DNA of 64,000 bases, from positions 5,804,701 to 5,868,700 of the forward strand of contig OW285195.1 in the NCBI GenBank assembly GCA_935421135.1, given 5' to 3'. The translations under genes were made by a program, and so were the position numbers. This stretch comes from Bugulina stolonifera. Its lineage: Eukaryota > Bryozoa > Gymnolaemata > Cheilostomatida > Bugulidae. This document shows positions 52,401-58,600 of this stretch, in pieces. The notes beneath the pieces were generated by a model. It saw only the letters and a program-made list of their open reading frames with translations, made no database searches and was not told the origin of the DNA. How positions within the stretch are numbered: the first letter of the stretch is position 1; each line of letters begins with the position of its first letter.

Positions 52401-54508
52401 TTCATCCTACTGGTAAGTCTAGACATGTTGTCAAAGCCTATCCTTACTATATTATACCTTGACATGACAGTCCACAACACTGTGCCCACAGCAGACAGCT
52501 CATAAAGTGTGGTGCTCATTGTTAAAAAACATTTTAGGTATTTTAGCAGTCAAGGAGTTGGTGAGGGTTGTTTCACCATGTAAAAATCTCCCTCTTTGAT
52601 GTCAGCCCAAGTCATGTATGGATGTAAATGGTCTGGCATTGCCAGCAGTGTTAAAAGCGGAACAAATGAGGTGGGTACACGGTGCATGCAGAAAATGTTT
52701 GAACAATTTCGATTTGTCTCCCTTGTTTTCTTGTCAATATCTAAAATGTCGTATATTGTAAGTACACAGGTAGTACTTAGGAATTTATAATATAAAAATG
52801 TTTGCCACATATTACATGTATATCATCATGGCCGCCTCCTCTTTATTAAGAAAGTTACCCCCTGTTAGTTCAAGCTTTCAGAGATTATGTTGGCAATGGC
52901 CGGCAAAATTAATTCAGCTTTTGCTTAAAGAAATTATTCAACACATTGACGCTCTCCCTATAAGCGCTGCAGATTTTGAGAGAGGATTTAGTCGAATGAA
53001 TCTGATCATGATTTTTGATAGGGCTAGTATGTTAGTTTCTACACTTGCATCTAATCTCTTTATTGCTACCTTTGGTCCTGTACTTAGCCAATTTGAGATC
53101 CATGCGCTGAACATTTGTGTTGGTCATTTCAAACAATTGAAACTTTAGTTCTCACCAAAGAATATGGCTCAATACCACTCATCTAAACAGGAGTGTAGAT
53201 ATAACCACAGTATTATATTTATTAAATGTTTATTTACACACAGAAAGCAGGAGTTAATGAACAATATTTATTCTAAAAGCATCTTATTGATGTGCTACTT
53301 CTTTGAATTTAGCCAGATATTTGCGGGAGCCGAGCATCCGCCCGCACGTTCCTGTTTGATAGTGAAAGTCATGTAACGTTGATGCGTTCCTGTAAAAAAA
53401 ATTTTACACTTAAAGCCCTGACTAACGGGCTGCGCATGAAAGCAGAATAGCTCAACTGCTTTGGAAAGAAGCCTTACATTTCCACTACTAGTCCTCACAT
53501 GAGGTTACCCGCCGTATACTCCTGTATAACCACACTTTGAACACTGATTGCCAGCTACTCACCCCTAAGATGCTAAACAAAGAAAATACATGTACATTGT
53601 ATGTCCTAATTGTAGTGGCTACTGAAGAACTATGATTGAACTTGTAACCTCTGCTCTAATATGATCTTTCTCAGTGGTAACGCTTTCCCTCAGGATGTGA
53701 CTCGGTATGCTTGGCATGGATGGAGAGGTGATCTCAGTTGGGAAACGTTCCCAGTAGTTGTATGGAGCGGGAAAATATTTAGTAACTACAATGTTCCTCC
53801 TATCCGGTTGCTCCATTACGTACAGTTCAATTCGGGGCTGACTATCAACAGATACAACATAATGTTAGGGGGTTTGGCCACTTTTTTATACATGATGCAT
53901 TTTTAGGCAAGGAATTTATTTTTGAGCAGTCCGAGACTTGTTTCAAATCCATGAAAATACCAATCCTTGAATGGGGTTTGAAGCTGGGGCCTCTACTGCA
54001 CCTAATCACCTAGCACAGTGAACAAAACATGCTACCACTACACTAGCTCAGCAAAAAAAGGAAGCTTCGCTAGTGAGCAATAGACATGAGCTGGTGTAGT
54101 GGTAGCATGTTCTGTTCACTGTGCTAGACAATTAGGTGGCAGTAGAGGCCTCGGGTTCAAACCCCATTTAAGAACTGGTATTTTCATGAATTTGAAGCAA
54201 GTCTATGACTGCTCAAAAATAAATTCCTTGCATAAAAATACATCATATACTGTACAAGCGTCAAGCCATGTACAATCTACATTGTATAACATAATATTAT
54301 AATGTTGTTATTATTTGATCCTAACCAGTATCTACACATACATGCACATGGATAAGTCATTCATCAGTACAGATAAACTAATAGTATTATGTACTGATAC
54401 TGTATACATTGTAGCAGATACAATTTCGGCAGTAGTTGTATTGACTTACCACACTATGTGATGAATCATGATAAATCCAAGCAAACAAGTTAAAAGTAAA
54501 TTCTTCAT
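20788..54508 (-). CDS. Gene 1: type I membrane protein with three FN3/Ig-like domains
   Basis: Nine exons join into 1,347 bases with no stop: 54450-54508, 53649-53841, 45022-45142, 38659-38859, 24862-25017, 23440-23582, 22019-22160, 21311-21395 and 20788-21034. All introns have GT-AG ends and phases agree. Exon 1 encodes a signal peptide (MKNLLLTCLLGFIMI). Exon pairs 2-3, 4-5 and 6-7 each encode one domain of 95-120 residues with phase-1 borders and many N-glycosylation sites (NMS, NFT, NQS, NWT, NKT, NLS, NSS, NVT). Exon 8 encodes the membrane helix (ILIIVLGMILFLTVTVLIAG) and exon 9 a tail of about 80 residues starting RIRKWK. No kinase or ITIM-type motif was seen in the tail. Introns are swollen by transposons. 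The donor of exon 2 (GTTACA) is weak. Probably a surface receptor; family not recognised. Confidence 0.82.
21396..22018. other. Intron 7 of gene 1, no other feature
   Basis: No element ends, RNA gene or extra exon recognised. Confidence 0.45.
22161..23439. other. Intron 6 of gene 1, no other feature
   Basis: AT-rich intron DNA. Two similar phrases near 23090-23130 and 23275-23320 (GATTCGACACTT-like and TTGGCTCTACAGAACC / TTGACTCTACAGAACC) suggest a small local duplication of about 190 bp. Otherwise nothing was recognised. Confidence 0.4.
23690..23775. repeat. Short tandem palindromic repeat
   Basis: GTACATGTACATATACAGTA followed by CATTTGTATGTAC occurs twice, about 54 bases apart, within a run of TACATGTA palindromes. 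It looks like a local expansion in intron 5 of gene 1. Confidence 0.6.
23776..24861. other. Intron 5 of gene 1, no other feature
   Basis: AT-rich intron DNA between exons 5 and 6. The short ORFs here show no domain, no splice agreement and no homology to the other exons, and I leave them out. Confidence 0.4.
25058..25140 (+). mobile_element. tRNA-like SINE head
   Basis: GCCGTGGCCTAGTGGTTAGG resembles an A box of a tRNA-derived SINE, with a degraded B-box region (GATTCTCAATTTC) about 45 bases later. It lies between exon 5 of gene 1 and the left end of the inverted-repeat element. Confidence 0.4.
25270..26490 (+). repeat. Left terminal inverted repeat
   Basis: The outer 700 bases are GC-rich and unlike the surroundings. 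They contain CCAATCA boxes at 25327 and 25358, an inverted one (GATTGG) near 25426, and a long (CCG/CCA)n tract. The inner 450 bases are AT-rich tandem repeats of about 84 bp containing CAATAGTAGCAATAGAATAA. The whole matches 36480-37735 in reverse complement. The proline- and glycine-rich ORFs across it come from the simple repeat. Confidence 0.85.
25561..25755. repeat. (CCG/CCA)n simple repeat
   Basis: A tract of CCACCG and CCGCCA units, followed by C-rich text up to about 25802. The mirror tract in the right repeat is at 37262-37440 and is shorter, so the two copies have changed length independently. Confidence 0.9.
26509..27949 (-). CDS. Ankyrin-repeat cargo gene, IkB-like layout, one frameshift site
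   Basis: Five exons: 27672-27949, 27331-27533, 26961-27219, 26707-26865 and 26509-26613, with short introns (93-138 bp) and GT-AG ends. About 334 residues if the frameshift is bridged. The N-terminal 90 residues are unrecognised (starts MESGYGSSEYSN). Then come ankyrin repeats: RQTLLHLTVQSYCSDSLIRL, GDTPLHIAAPLGRAKVIHAL, GRSVVHLIVETAHSS, and YECLHTCLRLGADSEVRNY. The C terminus is short and acidic (APTTSDEDE). Ankyrin repeats with an acidic tail recall IkB proteins, which hold NF-kB in the cytoplasm; that reading is inference. Exon 3 contains an A8 run where the frame must shift by one to continue. A TATA box lies 92 bases upstream. Confidence 0.75.
26996..27003 (-). other. A8 run with frame change in the ankyrin gene
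   Basis: On the coding strand the text is CTA-AAA-AAA-ATA. In the zero frame a TAG follows within five codons. After a -1 slip on A-AAA-AAA the frame stays open to the donor and joins exon 4 in the right phase, continuing the ankyrin pattern (TRADLDMR). The cause could be an indel, a sequencing error or a programmed slip. Confidence 0.65.
28035..28075 (-). promoter_or_regulatory. Core promoter of the ankyrin gene
   Basis: On the minus strand, TATATAAAG at 28035-28043 lies 86-94 bases before the ATG, with a CCAAT box (GCCAATCAGC) about 30 bases further upstream at 28067-28077. The spacing suits an RNA polymerase II promoter. Confidence 0.6.
28083..29612. repeat. 1.5-kb minisatellite between two divergent promoters
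   Basis: It is built from modules of 10-11 bases: ACACATCGGG, ATCACATCGGG and GGAGGTCGAAA. The main unit is the 21-base GGGGGAGGTCGAAAACACATC, alternating with a 31- to 42-base form containing CGAATCACATC. Towards the right end it changes to (GGGTTACATC)n. The modules contain no stop in several frames, so a 511-codon frame without ATG crosses it. It shows no spacer variety and is not a CRISPR array. Confidence 0.95.
29645..29670 (+). promoter_or_regulatory. Core promoter of the Cys/His-rich cargo gene
   Basis: GATTGG (inverted CCAAT) at 29647 and a TATA-like CATAAAAG at 29663-29670 lie about 110-130 bases before the ATG at 29779. The arrangement mirrors the promoter on the other side of the minisatellite. 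Confidence 0.5.
29779..35948 (+). CDS. Cys/His-rich cargo gene of unknown function
   Basis: Four coding exons fit one frame of 455 residues: 29779-29781, 30450-30587, 34028-34106 and 34801-35948. The first coding exon is the ATG alone, followed at once by the donor GTGAGT. The N terminus is very basic (YQRKKYIRKIKTSKKG), then an acidic stretch (NEKETELGEEEIALFEE). A Cys/His cluster follows: DDPCFLCNKNVGHRRGVHIQ, ICFCYH, and HHIDGKPCHRH, likely to bind zinc. A long Ser/Thr-rich, low-complexity segment comes next, then a C-terminal helical part (FFSGAVEYYRSAIFHLKKNG). No known transposase signature was recognised. Introns hold an hAT element and a MITE. It is transcribed away from the ankyrin gene. 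A DNA- or RNA-binding role is inference. Confidence 0.7.
29795..30360 (+). repeat. Tandem duplication in intron 1 of the cargo gene
   Basis: Two copies offset by 324 bases share TTTTAATATGTATTTTA, CATTTGAGTTAACATTGGG and CTGTTTTGATTCTCAACATG. They differ at scattered sites. It has no coding content. Confidence 0.8.
30740..33607. mobile_element. Non-autonomous hAT element inside the cargo gene intron
   Basis: The ends are CAGTGTTCGAAGTGGAAC and ATTCGAACACTG, flanked by a perfect 8-bp duplication CTATAAGC (30732-30739 and 33608-33615), the hallmark of hAT transposons. Subterminal GGTGGGTACACG occurs at both ends. At 2,868 bp it has room for a transposase but no such frame is open. An inserted SINE copy lies near 31545-31690. 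An AT-rich core spans 32460-33060. Related copies are at 37861-38183 and 52646-53546. Confidence 0.85.
31545..31690 (-). mobile_element. tRNA-derived SINE copy (family C) in the hAT element
   Basis: On the minus strand it carries the B-box-like GGTTCAAACCCC and a 3' body with TTTTCATGGATTTGATGC and AAGACTTGACAG, shared with the copies at 53894-54250 and near 55030. Its ends were not resolved precisely. Confidence 0.5.
34141..34709. mobile_element. hAT-like MITE, family B, intact ends
   Basis: The same element as 8086-8688. It starts CAGAGATGCCAGAC, ends CACACATCTCTG and has a perfect 8-bp target duplication ATATTTAG (34133-34140 and 34710-34717). It sits in intron 3 of the Cys/His-rich cargo gene, 34 bases after the donor of exon 3. 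Confidence 0.85.
36100..37735 (-). repeat. Right terminal inverted repeat with extended tandem repeats
   Basis: The part from about 36480 to 37735 matches the left repeat in reverse complement. Tandem units continue inward to about 36100, more than on the left. A 36-bp unit (AAACCAAGCCTTCCGTAGTA...) is duplicated at 36933-36968 and 36969-37004 here but single on the left. The outer end is perfect to the last base. Confidence 0.85.
37861..38183. mobile_element. Short hAT MITE with an internal tRNA-like sequence
   Basis: It starts CAGTGTTCGAAGTAG and ends with the degraded terminus TTTGAGCACTA. The flanks GGCAATAT and GGTAATAT form an 8-bp duplication with one change. The subterminal GGTGGGTACACGTCGTATAC matches the other hAT copies. 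Inside, on the minus strand at about 38000-38070, are tRNA-like A and B boxes (TAGTGTAACGGTAG and GAGTTCGAATCTCACC), but no complete cloverleaf forms. Confidence 0.7.
38860..39813. other. Intron 3 of gene 1, right-hand part next to exon 4
   Basis: Mostly unrecognised AT-rich DNA. Around 39190-39222, TTGGTTTTTGGGGGGTTTGTG and GTCGTCCTAA match the minus-strand end of family A LTRs, so a fragment of one may lie here. No coding exon was found. Confidence 0.4.
39814..41826 (+). mobile_element. Family A LTR split by a 1.1-kb insertion
   Basis: The left part (39814-40345) has the opening TGTGGTGG, the GGCCGACCGATTTAAGGTCG block and TATA-like TATAAAAGC. The right part (about 41492-41826) continues with CTAATACAGCAACATC, CTTGGTCCCTTTGGACC and ACTGTTCACTCTTTATGTAA. 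Compared with the minus-strand copy at 42618-43542 the two parts are contiguous. The repeat TGCACTC (40339-40345 and 41492-41498) marks the insertion. Outer borders are approximate. Confidence 0.6.
40346..41491. mobile_element. Unclassified insertion in the LTR, including an hAT end and tRNA-like text
   Basis: It is flanked by a 7-bp repeat TGCACTC. Inside, 40745-40782 carries the right end of an hAT copy (CCTTATTTGTTCCACTTCG then AACACTG). About 40547-40612 has tRNA-like boxes (TAGCGTAATTGGTAG and ACGTTCGAATCCCACC). The ends (GGCCGTAACTATC and, reversed, GGGGGTAACTTTC) are slightly alike, so a DNA transposon is possible. Confidence 0.35.
41960..42617 (-). pseudogene. Degenerate non-LTR retrotransposon (LINE) fragment
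   Basis: Frames on the minus strand encode MKNKKATGPDKFPIEVVKSL near 42019-42216, the N-terminal signature of a LINE reverse transcriptase, preceded by endonuclease-RT linker text (VEEKKVAFKEWQRIKND) with stops and frameshifts. The family may be RTE or CR1; I cannot decide. The catalytic box is missing. The fragment is cut on its upstream side by the LTR at 42618. Confidence 0.6.
42618..43542 (-). mobile_element. Solo LTR, family A, long copy
   Basis: On the minus strand it starts TGTGGTGTTTCGGCATGC and ends CAAAACA. It has the GGTCGCACCTCGGGCACTTTT block, TATAAAAGCTAGC and AATAAAGCAACATC in the expected order. Flanks are ATAT (left) and ATAA (right). A stretch at 42750-42960 repeats AGGACGTAGGCC/GATGTAGGCCCGATGCTTAG units. 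It lies 39 bases from the next LTR, head to head. Confidence 0.7.
43582..44361 (+). mobile_element. Solo LTR, family A
   Basis: It starts TGTAGTGTTTCGGAC and ends AACCATTACA, with a perfect 4-bp duplication ATAT (43578-43581 and 44362-44365). Contents: GGTCGGCCCTCGGGC, ACTATATAAAGC (TATA box), TCAATAAAGACACG (poly-A signal), and CACCACTCATAGG. No internal coding region is attached. Confidence 0.85.
44366..45021. other. Intron 3 of gene 1, part after the LTRs
   Basis: No exon, RNA gene or element end recognised between the solo LTR and exon 3. Confidence 0.45.
45143..46700. other. Intron 2 of gene 1, left part
   Basis: Unrecognised, with a short C run at 46300-46309. ORFs here (for example 45385-45645) have no domain and no homologue among the exons of this window. 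Confidence 0.4.
46710..46899. mobile_element. Two tRNA-like SINE copies in inverted orientation
   Basis: TCCTGGGAGCAATGTGGTCT and CGAACCGCCAACC at 46719-46751 are mirrored by GGTTAGCGGTTCGAGACCAC and TTTGCTCCCAGGA at 46865-46898. The plus copy has A-box-like TGGCCGTGATGGTAGAGG (46816) and B-box-like GCGGTTCGAGACC. It ends about seven bases before the 5' LTR of gypsy element 2. Confidence 0.55.
46906..47110 (+). repeat. 5' LTR of gypsy element 2
   Basis: 205 bp, TGTGGGATTATAG to CGTGACA. It carries a 7-bp insertion (GACTCTAG text) compared with the 3' LTR. The solo LTR at 11194-11411 belongs to the same family. Confidence 0.9.
47111..47127 (+). promoter_or_regulatory. Primer binding site of element 2, probably tRNA-Leu
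   Basis: TGGTACCACGGGTGGGG abuts the LTR. It resembles the reverse complement of a tRNA-Leu(UAA) 3' end with about three mismatches, judged from memory of that tRNA, so the identity is tentative. Confidence 0.5.
47426..48148 (+). pseudogene. gag: Gag remnant fused to the protease/RT border (element 2)
   Basis: Starts ATGGCGACTGGG (MATGFSHSGFPELRIDPQD), then needs a frame change near 47495 to continue as MEFKLCIRMKSFEMEN. A stop at 47725-47727 interrupts it. Around 47800-47815 gag text joins directly to text that normally follows the protease (GISEIRKLNLL), so the gag C terminus with its zinc knuckle and most of the protease are deleted. It ends at TGA 48146-48148, where a conserved Trp (PTEWC) is expected. 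Confidence 0.75.
48149..49513 (+). pseudogene. pol: Reverse transcriptase and RNase H remnant (element 2)
   Basis: RT blocks are KPNGAIRLCVDLTRLNKRV, KLDANCGFWQM and FGISSAPE, then a frame change near 48440-48470. The catalytic box reads LMDYVLVYG: the second Asp is Tyr, so the enzyme cannot be active. A further shift near 48840 leads to RNase H with EKESLAITWACEKF and SETDHKPLVSRL, which is the segment missing from element 1. The frame ends at 49513 just before the nested LTR. Confidence 0.85.
49572..50288 (-). mobile_element. Nested solo LTR, family A, inside element 2 pol
   Basis: 717 bp with a perfect 4-bp duplication ATAT (49568-49571 and 50289-50292). On the minus strand it begins TGTAATGGTTACGC and ends CATAACA, with ACTATATAAAGGGC and TCAATAAAGACACATC. 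Removing it with one ATAT restores the pol reading across the junction (QLY then VQKVLRQAYLERCHNGH), which proves it entered after element 2. Confidence 0.9.
50289..51640 (+). pseudogene. pol: Integrase and C-terminal remnant (element 2)
   Basis: The zinc-finger His pair (CHNGHQG) and Cys text (STCESR, one Cys changed) come first, then the core: EIDVFMFEGKLYLIVIDYYS, a frameshift near 50655, LRSDNGSCF, and YPQSNCLTERAVG, giving an altered DDE region. Stops follow at about 50817 and 50895. From 51002 the frame is open to 51640 with an SH3-like C-terminal part (GEKVWVKAPSVIGKGG) and the tail YVTRSGRVSKRPNKQ. Confidence 0.82.
51690..51905 (+). CDS. Small extra ORF after pol (element 2)
   Basis: 71 residues starting MASGGSSGEEGTWQVVEGRR, with a strongly basic run (RRRRRRARP) and ending MKCLICGCLHD. 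It takes the position of the SGNH-like ORF in element 1 but shares no motif with it. The text stops soon after a CX2C motif and may be truncated. No function can be assigned. About 370 bases of untranslated DNA follow to the polypurine-rich AGAAAAGGG before the LTR. Confidence 0.4.
   Translation: MASGGSSGEEGTWQVVEGRRRRRRARPDMTENASKEDGNSGVPPDIRSGRSRKVYGKPGNMKCLICGCLHD
52272..52469 (+). repeat. 3' LTR of gypsy element 2
   Basis: 198 bp, TGTGGGATTATAG to CATGACA, preceded by the purine-rich GAAGAAAAGGG at 52259-52269. Confidence 0.9.
52646..53546 (+). mobile_element. hAT transposon remnant with 8-bp duplication
   Basis: Ends CAGTGTTAAAAGCGG and TTTGAACACTG, flanked by ATTGCCAG on both sides (52638-52645 and 53547-53554). 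The GGTGGGTACACGGT and CGCCGTATACTCCTGTAT subterminal texts are shared with the copies at 30740 and 37861. It lies between gypsy element 2 and exon 2 of gene 1. This copy still has part of the transposase. Confidence 0.85.
52798..53148 (+). pseudogene. hAT transposase C-terminal fragment
   Basis: The 116-residue frame includes LPISAADFERGFSRMNLIMI, close to the hAT C-terminal dimerisation signature in which an E/D-x-x-F-S-x-M-N core is conserved, followed by LVSTLASNLFIATFGP. The catalytic region upstream is lost. It indicates that the family was once autonomous. Confidence 0.75.
53894..54250. mobile_element. Two SINE copies (family C) head to head
   Basis: About 160 bases at 53894-54054 are repeated in inverted form at 54087-54250. 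The plus copy has an A-box-like GTGTAGTGGTAGC (54093), a B-box-like GGGTTCAAACCCC (54153) and the 3' body TTTGAAGCAAGTCTATGACT. They are separated by about 30 bases. Transcripts across them could form a long hairpin. They lie in intron 1 of gene 1. Confidence 0.7.
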
Positions 54509-54790
54509 GGTCTAAGCAGACTTTAATAGTGAAATGTTATAATAGAAATAACTGTATAGAGAACTAGTGTATTAGATTTCTTGATTAGCTAAAGGAGAGC
54601 TATCCCAGGTATTTACAGCTTTCTATTTACTATGTTTGACAATGAAGTGACTTTACTCTCTTCTATGTTAAATATTTTCAACAATGGGTAGCGCTCTAAA
54701 TTGATTATGTATTGTGTAATTACATGTTACAGCTGTAGTCTGCATTGTTGTGCAATCATGATGTATACTGTATGCCACAAAGATAGTAGT
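54509..54790 (-). promoter_or_regulatory. Upstream region of gene 1
   Basis: Conserved with the upstream region of gene 2 (19673-19930) over about 260 bases. No TATA box could be named. It is the likely place of promoter and 5' untranslated region. Confidence 0.5.
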
Positions 54791-54984
54791 AACCTTTATC
54801 TAGTAATGTAATTTCATAGCAATTTAACAAAATTCATTTTTGCATAAATATTATCTGACAGTAACAGAGGGTTCATTTTTTGCATGCAACTGCCCAATGG
54901 GAAGCCCATACAGCCATTTCCTACTAATCCATACACTCACACATGATGTACATGTACTATATTATTTGACTGCACTAAAATTTG

Positions 54985-55110
54985 AAATCAGGATTTTGTG
55001 GCTCATACCCGGTACAGATCAAGCTCAGCTAGTGCATGGATTTGAAACAAGTCTCTGACTGCTCAAAGATAAATTTTTGCTAAAAATACAATTGTACATC
55101 ATATACATGT
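54985..55110 (+). mobile_element. SINE (family C) 3' fragment
   Basis: GGATTTGAAACAAGTCTCTG then ACTGCTCAAAGATAAATTTT matches the 3' half of the copies at 53894-54250. The tRNA-like head is poorly preserved (AGCTCAGCTAGTG). Confidence 0.5.
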
Positions 55111-55546
55111 ATAATATGTAAGTCGGGTAAAACAAATCTGTAGGAGTGTTCATTGTGAGTATTGCTCCTAAACTTACATTATGCGCGTATTCTAGTGCAT
55201 AACATAATGATGCTTTAATCACATATGCATTCACAGCTGTTGAAAATTTTTAATTGGTAGTTTTCATGAAACAATAAGCTATATTATGTACATGTAAGTC
55301 ACTGCTTCAGTTACAATGAATTGAGAGAGGATAACTTTTAAAAAATATTAATTATCAGACGCCTATTTAGTAAATTGAAAATTATGCAGAGTGATACTCT
55401 GATTATTCTCTGCTCTCAACTCAAATATTGAATTGTAGGAGTTAACAGAGTCAAAGCAGCATTGAATATTGAATTCCAGATTTACTTGATGAGTTTTCTA
55501 CTTATCAGGGCTGTACAATTTTGATTGACGGAGCTCTCATACTCCA

Positions 55547-55661
55547 GTCAGTACAGCAGTCAGTCAGTCAGCCAGTCAGTCAATCAGTCAGTCAGTCAGT
55601 CAGTCAGTTATTCAGTCAGCCATTCAGTCAATCATTCAGTCAATCATTCAGTCAGTCAGTG
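55547..55661. repeat. (CAGT)n microsatellite
   Basis: Runs of CAGT interrupted by CAGC, CAAT and CATT units. Two short ORFs over it are Ser/Gln/Val low-complexity and not genes. Confidence 0.95.
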
Positions 55662-55699
55662 GCTCTTGGCAGGCTCATTTGGTGCATTCAATTCACTCC

Positions 55700-58600
55700 T
55701 ATTTGATCAACTTCAGACAGATATGGTAACATTGTAAAATATTGTAGTATGCACGAAGACAAACCATAAATAACTTCTTTAATCTGAACTATAACTATTT
55801 GGTTGCAAAGCATCCGTATTCTCATTGTGTCTAGGATGCAGCCTATAGTAAAGTTGCCCTCTCCCGCTACTGAAGAGAGAAGACAATTTCACTATAAACA
55901 CTCTACAGTTTTTATGAGTAAATAAGATGTTTCTATTTATGAATGCATTGAATTGCATCTAACATACCAACTGCCCAGTACAGTAACTTAGTGGACGTAC
56001 ATAAATTCAGTATGTTAATAGAATTATTACCTACTTCAATATAGATGTTAAAATAGTTAGCCAGTGTTCCAATAATTTACCACACATTGCACTCGTATTT
56101 TTATTCAGAGTATCAAATTAATTTTCCTATTATTCCCTGTATACTCGAGAAATTTTTTTCTAAAGTAACCACCCTCACCCCCACCCCTATACAATTTTAT
56201 AAATATTTATTAAACTAGATCTCACTCTATTGTTGAAGATATATAGGCCTGCTGTTGTTTGCTTTCATAACATGTCTCCAGTTACCAACAAGACATTTAC
56301 CAACCACCTGATCGCAACATTGAAACACTGAGGCTTGATGTTTTAAAAAAGTAAGTTTACAACTGATTTTTGAATTTTATTAATACTGTCTGAAACGAAG
56401 CCATTGATATTCTGTTTCTCACGAGTAGATGAATCTGAAGTTATTCAGTACCATATTATTATATGTGTGACTTTAAGCGTCGCACATTGGCAGAACATAA
56501 CCTGACATTATTATTGTTACTAACAACCACATACACTGTACATATATATTATATAGGTTGCTTGGAAGTGAATACATATTCATCAACAGAAATATAATAT
56601 AAAAATAGCAACCTACGTCCACGTGTCCATAATGTAGGAGTTATCTGTATGAAATGCGGAGTTCCGCCAGTAAGATCCAGGTGGGAGATGTAACATATCT
56701 TCCTTTCCATTTACATAAAATTCAACAATGTATATTTTTTGTAAAATAATGATGTCATGTAATCTGTGGAAGTAAAACAGACTCAAAATTTGACATCACT
56801 GTATAAATCATTTGAGTGAAATAATTGGTTTTAGACATATTTTATAGGGTGGTTTATATACATTATATAAATATCATAAACAGATCTAGGTGTTCATAAT
56901 AATTAATATGGCAGTATATTCAAGTGCTTCCTTTGATGTGTTGCAAGTAGCATAGCTGCAAGTACATACAATAGCTTCAAGGTCACACAGTTTGGTATAC
57001 ATAAAGTTTGCTATTTAGAGTAGCCTGTTAAAACTAGATAGTACATATACATACATTGTATTAAATCAAGGTCACAGTGCACATGTAAATGCAGAAACAC
57101 TCCAGATATGCCTATAAATGAGTGGAAACAGCAATGTAGGCTAAAGTTTTCCTGAAATTGGAAATACCGCTGAAATACTCGTATTACAACCATAATTAAC
57201 TTTAATGTCCTATTTCACACATGCAACATGTAGTACAAAAGCGTACGGCATTGGTATGGAGGGCACTACATAACGCTTCAGAGAGTTGATGTCCATGCAT
57301 ATGCCTAAATTTTCTTTTATCAAGCCAACAACCTAACATTACTTCTACATGCATGTATAGTATATTATATATACATGTAGCACAGTATAACAGTATCTTA
57401 CATTGTACATGTATAGAACATTGTGTTGCTATTGTACATATAATATAGAAGTAGCCACAATGTATTTAATTGAACTGTGAGCTGAAAATTAGACAAGTTT
57501 TTGCACTTAAGAAGTTGTCTTTCCATGAAGCATATGATATGCTGATGTATTGTAGAATTAATAGTAGAATATTGGTGTGATATTTTATACTAAATAATGT
57601 ACAAGTATAAACCACATACGTGTAGCTAGTGTTTCTATATTCCACAGTATTATACATGTACATGTAGTTATTATTGAAAATGATCAAGTCATCCTTTACA
57701 TTCCAATGCACATAATATCTTCCACTTTCTTTACCCTCAGAGTAAACTTGACTTATCTGTAAAATTACCTGTCATAAATCACATGTATACAATTGGTTTT
57801 CCTGGCTACAACCCTGTTTACACTAAGAGATTAGTAATTACTAATCTAATCTAGCATACATGTTAGTTCTGTTACAATTTTTGTCCAGCAGGAAATAAAG
57901 TTAAAGTGATAATTCATTCAGTCTTGGCTGATTGGCTAATGAGCTCTGTATCTGGATGACTTTTACGTACATTCTATATTCTGGTAGTTTGACTAAGTAC
58001 AGTGTATTATCGAACTTTATGTAGCTCTGGTTCTCGAACTTCTCAATGTAACTGAGACTGGGGCTTTATATTACCCACTGTAATGAAAAAGCAATTTCTC
58101 CTGCTGGTACTCTAATGGAAAACCCTGGCTATGTCTGTCTACTAGAAGTGAAGAATTCCACCTGCCTGTATGTGGTTCATATTTTCAGGCAAAATTCTAA
58201 AAAGGTGTGGTACTTCCTTTGCAGCTTATGCCAATATCTGCAAGTGTTTTGTAACCTAGGAGAACACATGAAAGAGAGGACAACTTCACAGCAAGGGCAT
58301 AAGCATATTTTGAGTGCCCATGCACTTCTAGAATCTGACTGAGAACATGCAGCATCCAGTGATCTCAGTGCCTTATGAAAGGCCAGAAATGCTGTAAGTA
58401 ATAAAATAGAATATTTTTATAGTAAAAGTCTGGTTGGATGTCGATCCTACAATCTACCCGTGTGATGCCTGGACAATTGTATTCTTAAAAATTTACATAT
58501 TAATATTGTTTTATAGTGATGAATTACAAATAAATCATTATAGCATTATAATTGTCAGGATTGATATGCACAATATATTTTTGACAATTTGACCTGTACC

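Larger units (their letters stand above)
46906..52469 (+). mobile_element. Ty3/gypsy LTR retrotransposon, decayed (element 2)
   Basis: LTRs at 46906-47110 and 52272-52469, 4-bp duplication GTCC on both sides (46902-46905 and 52470-52473). Between them are a gag remnant, RT-RNaseH, integrase pieces and a small extra ORF. A solo LTR of another family is nested at 49572-50288. The LTRs differ at about a dozen sites plus a 7-bp insertion, so it is older than element 1. It lies antisense in intron 2 of gene 1, the same intron as element 1 in gene 2. Confidence 0.92.
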
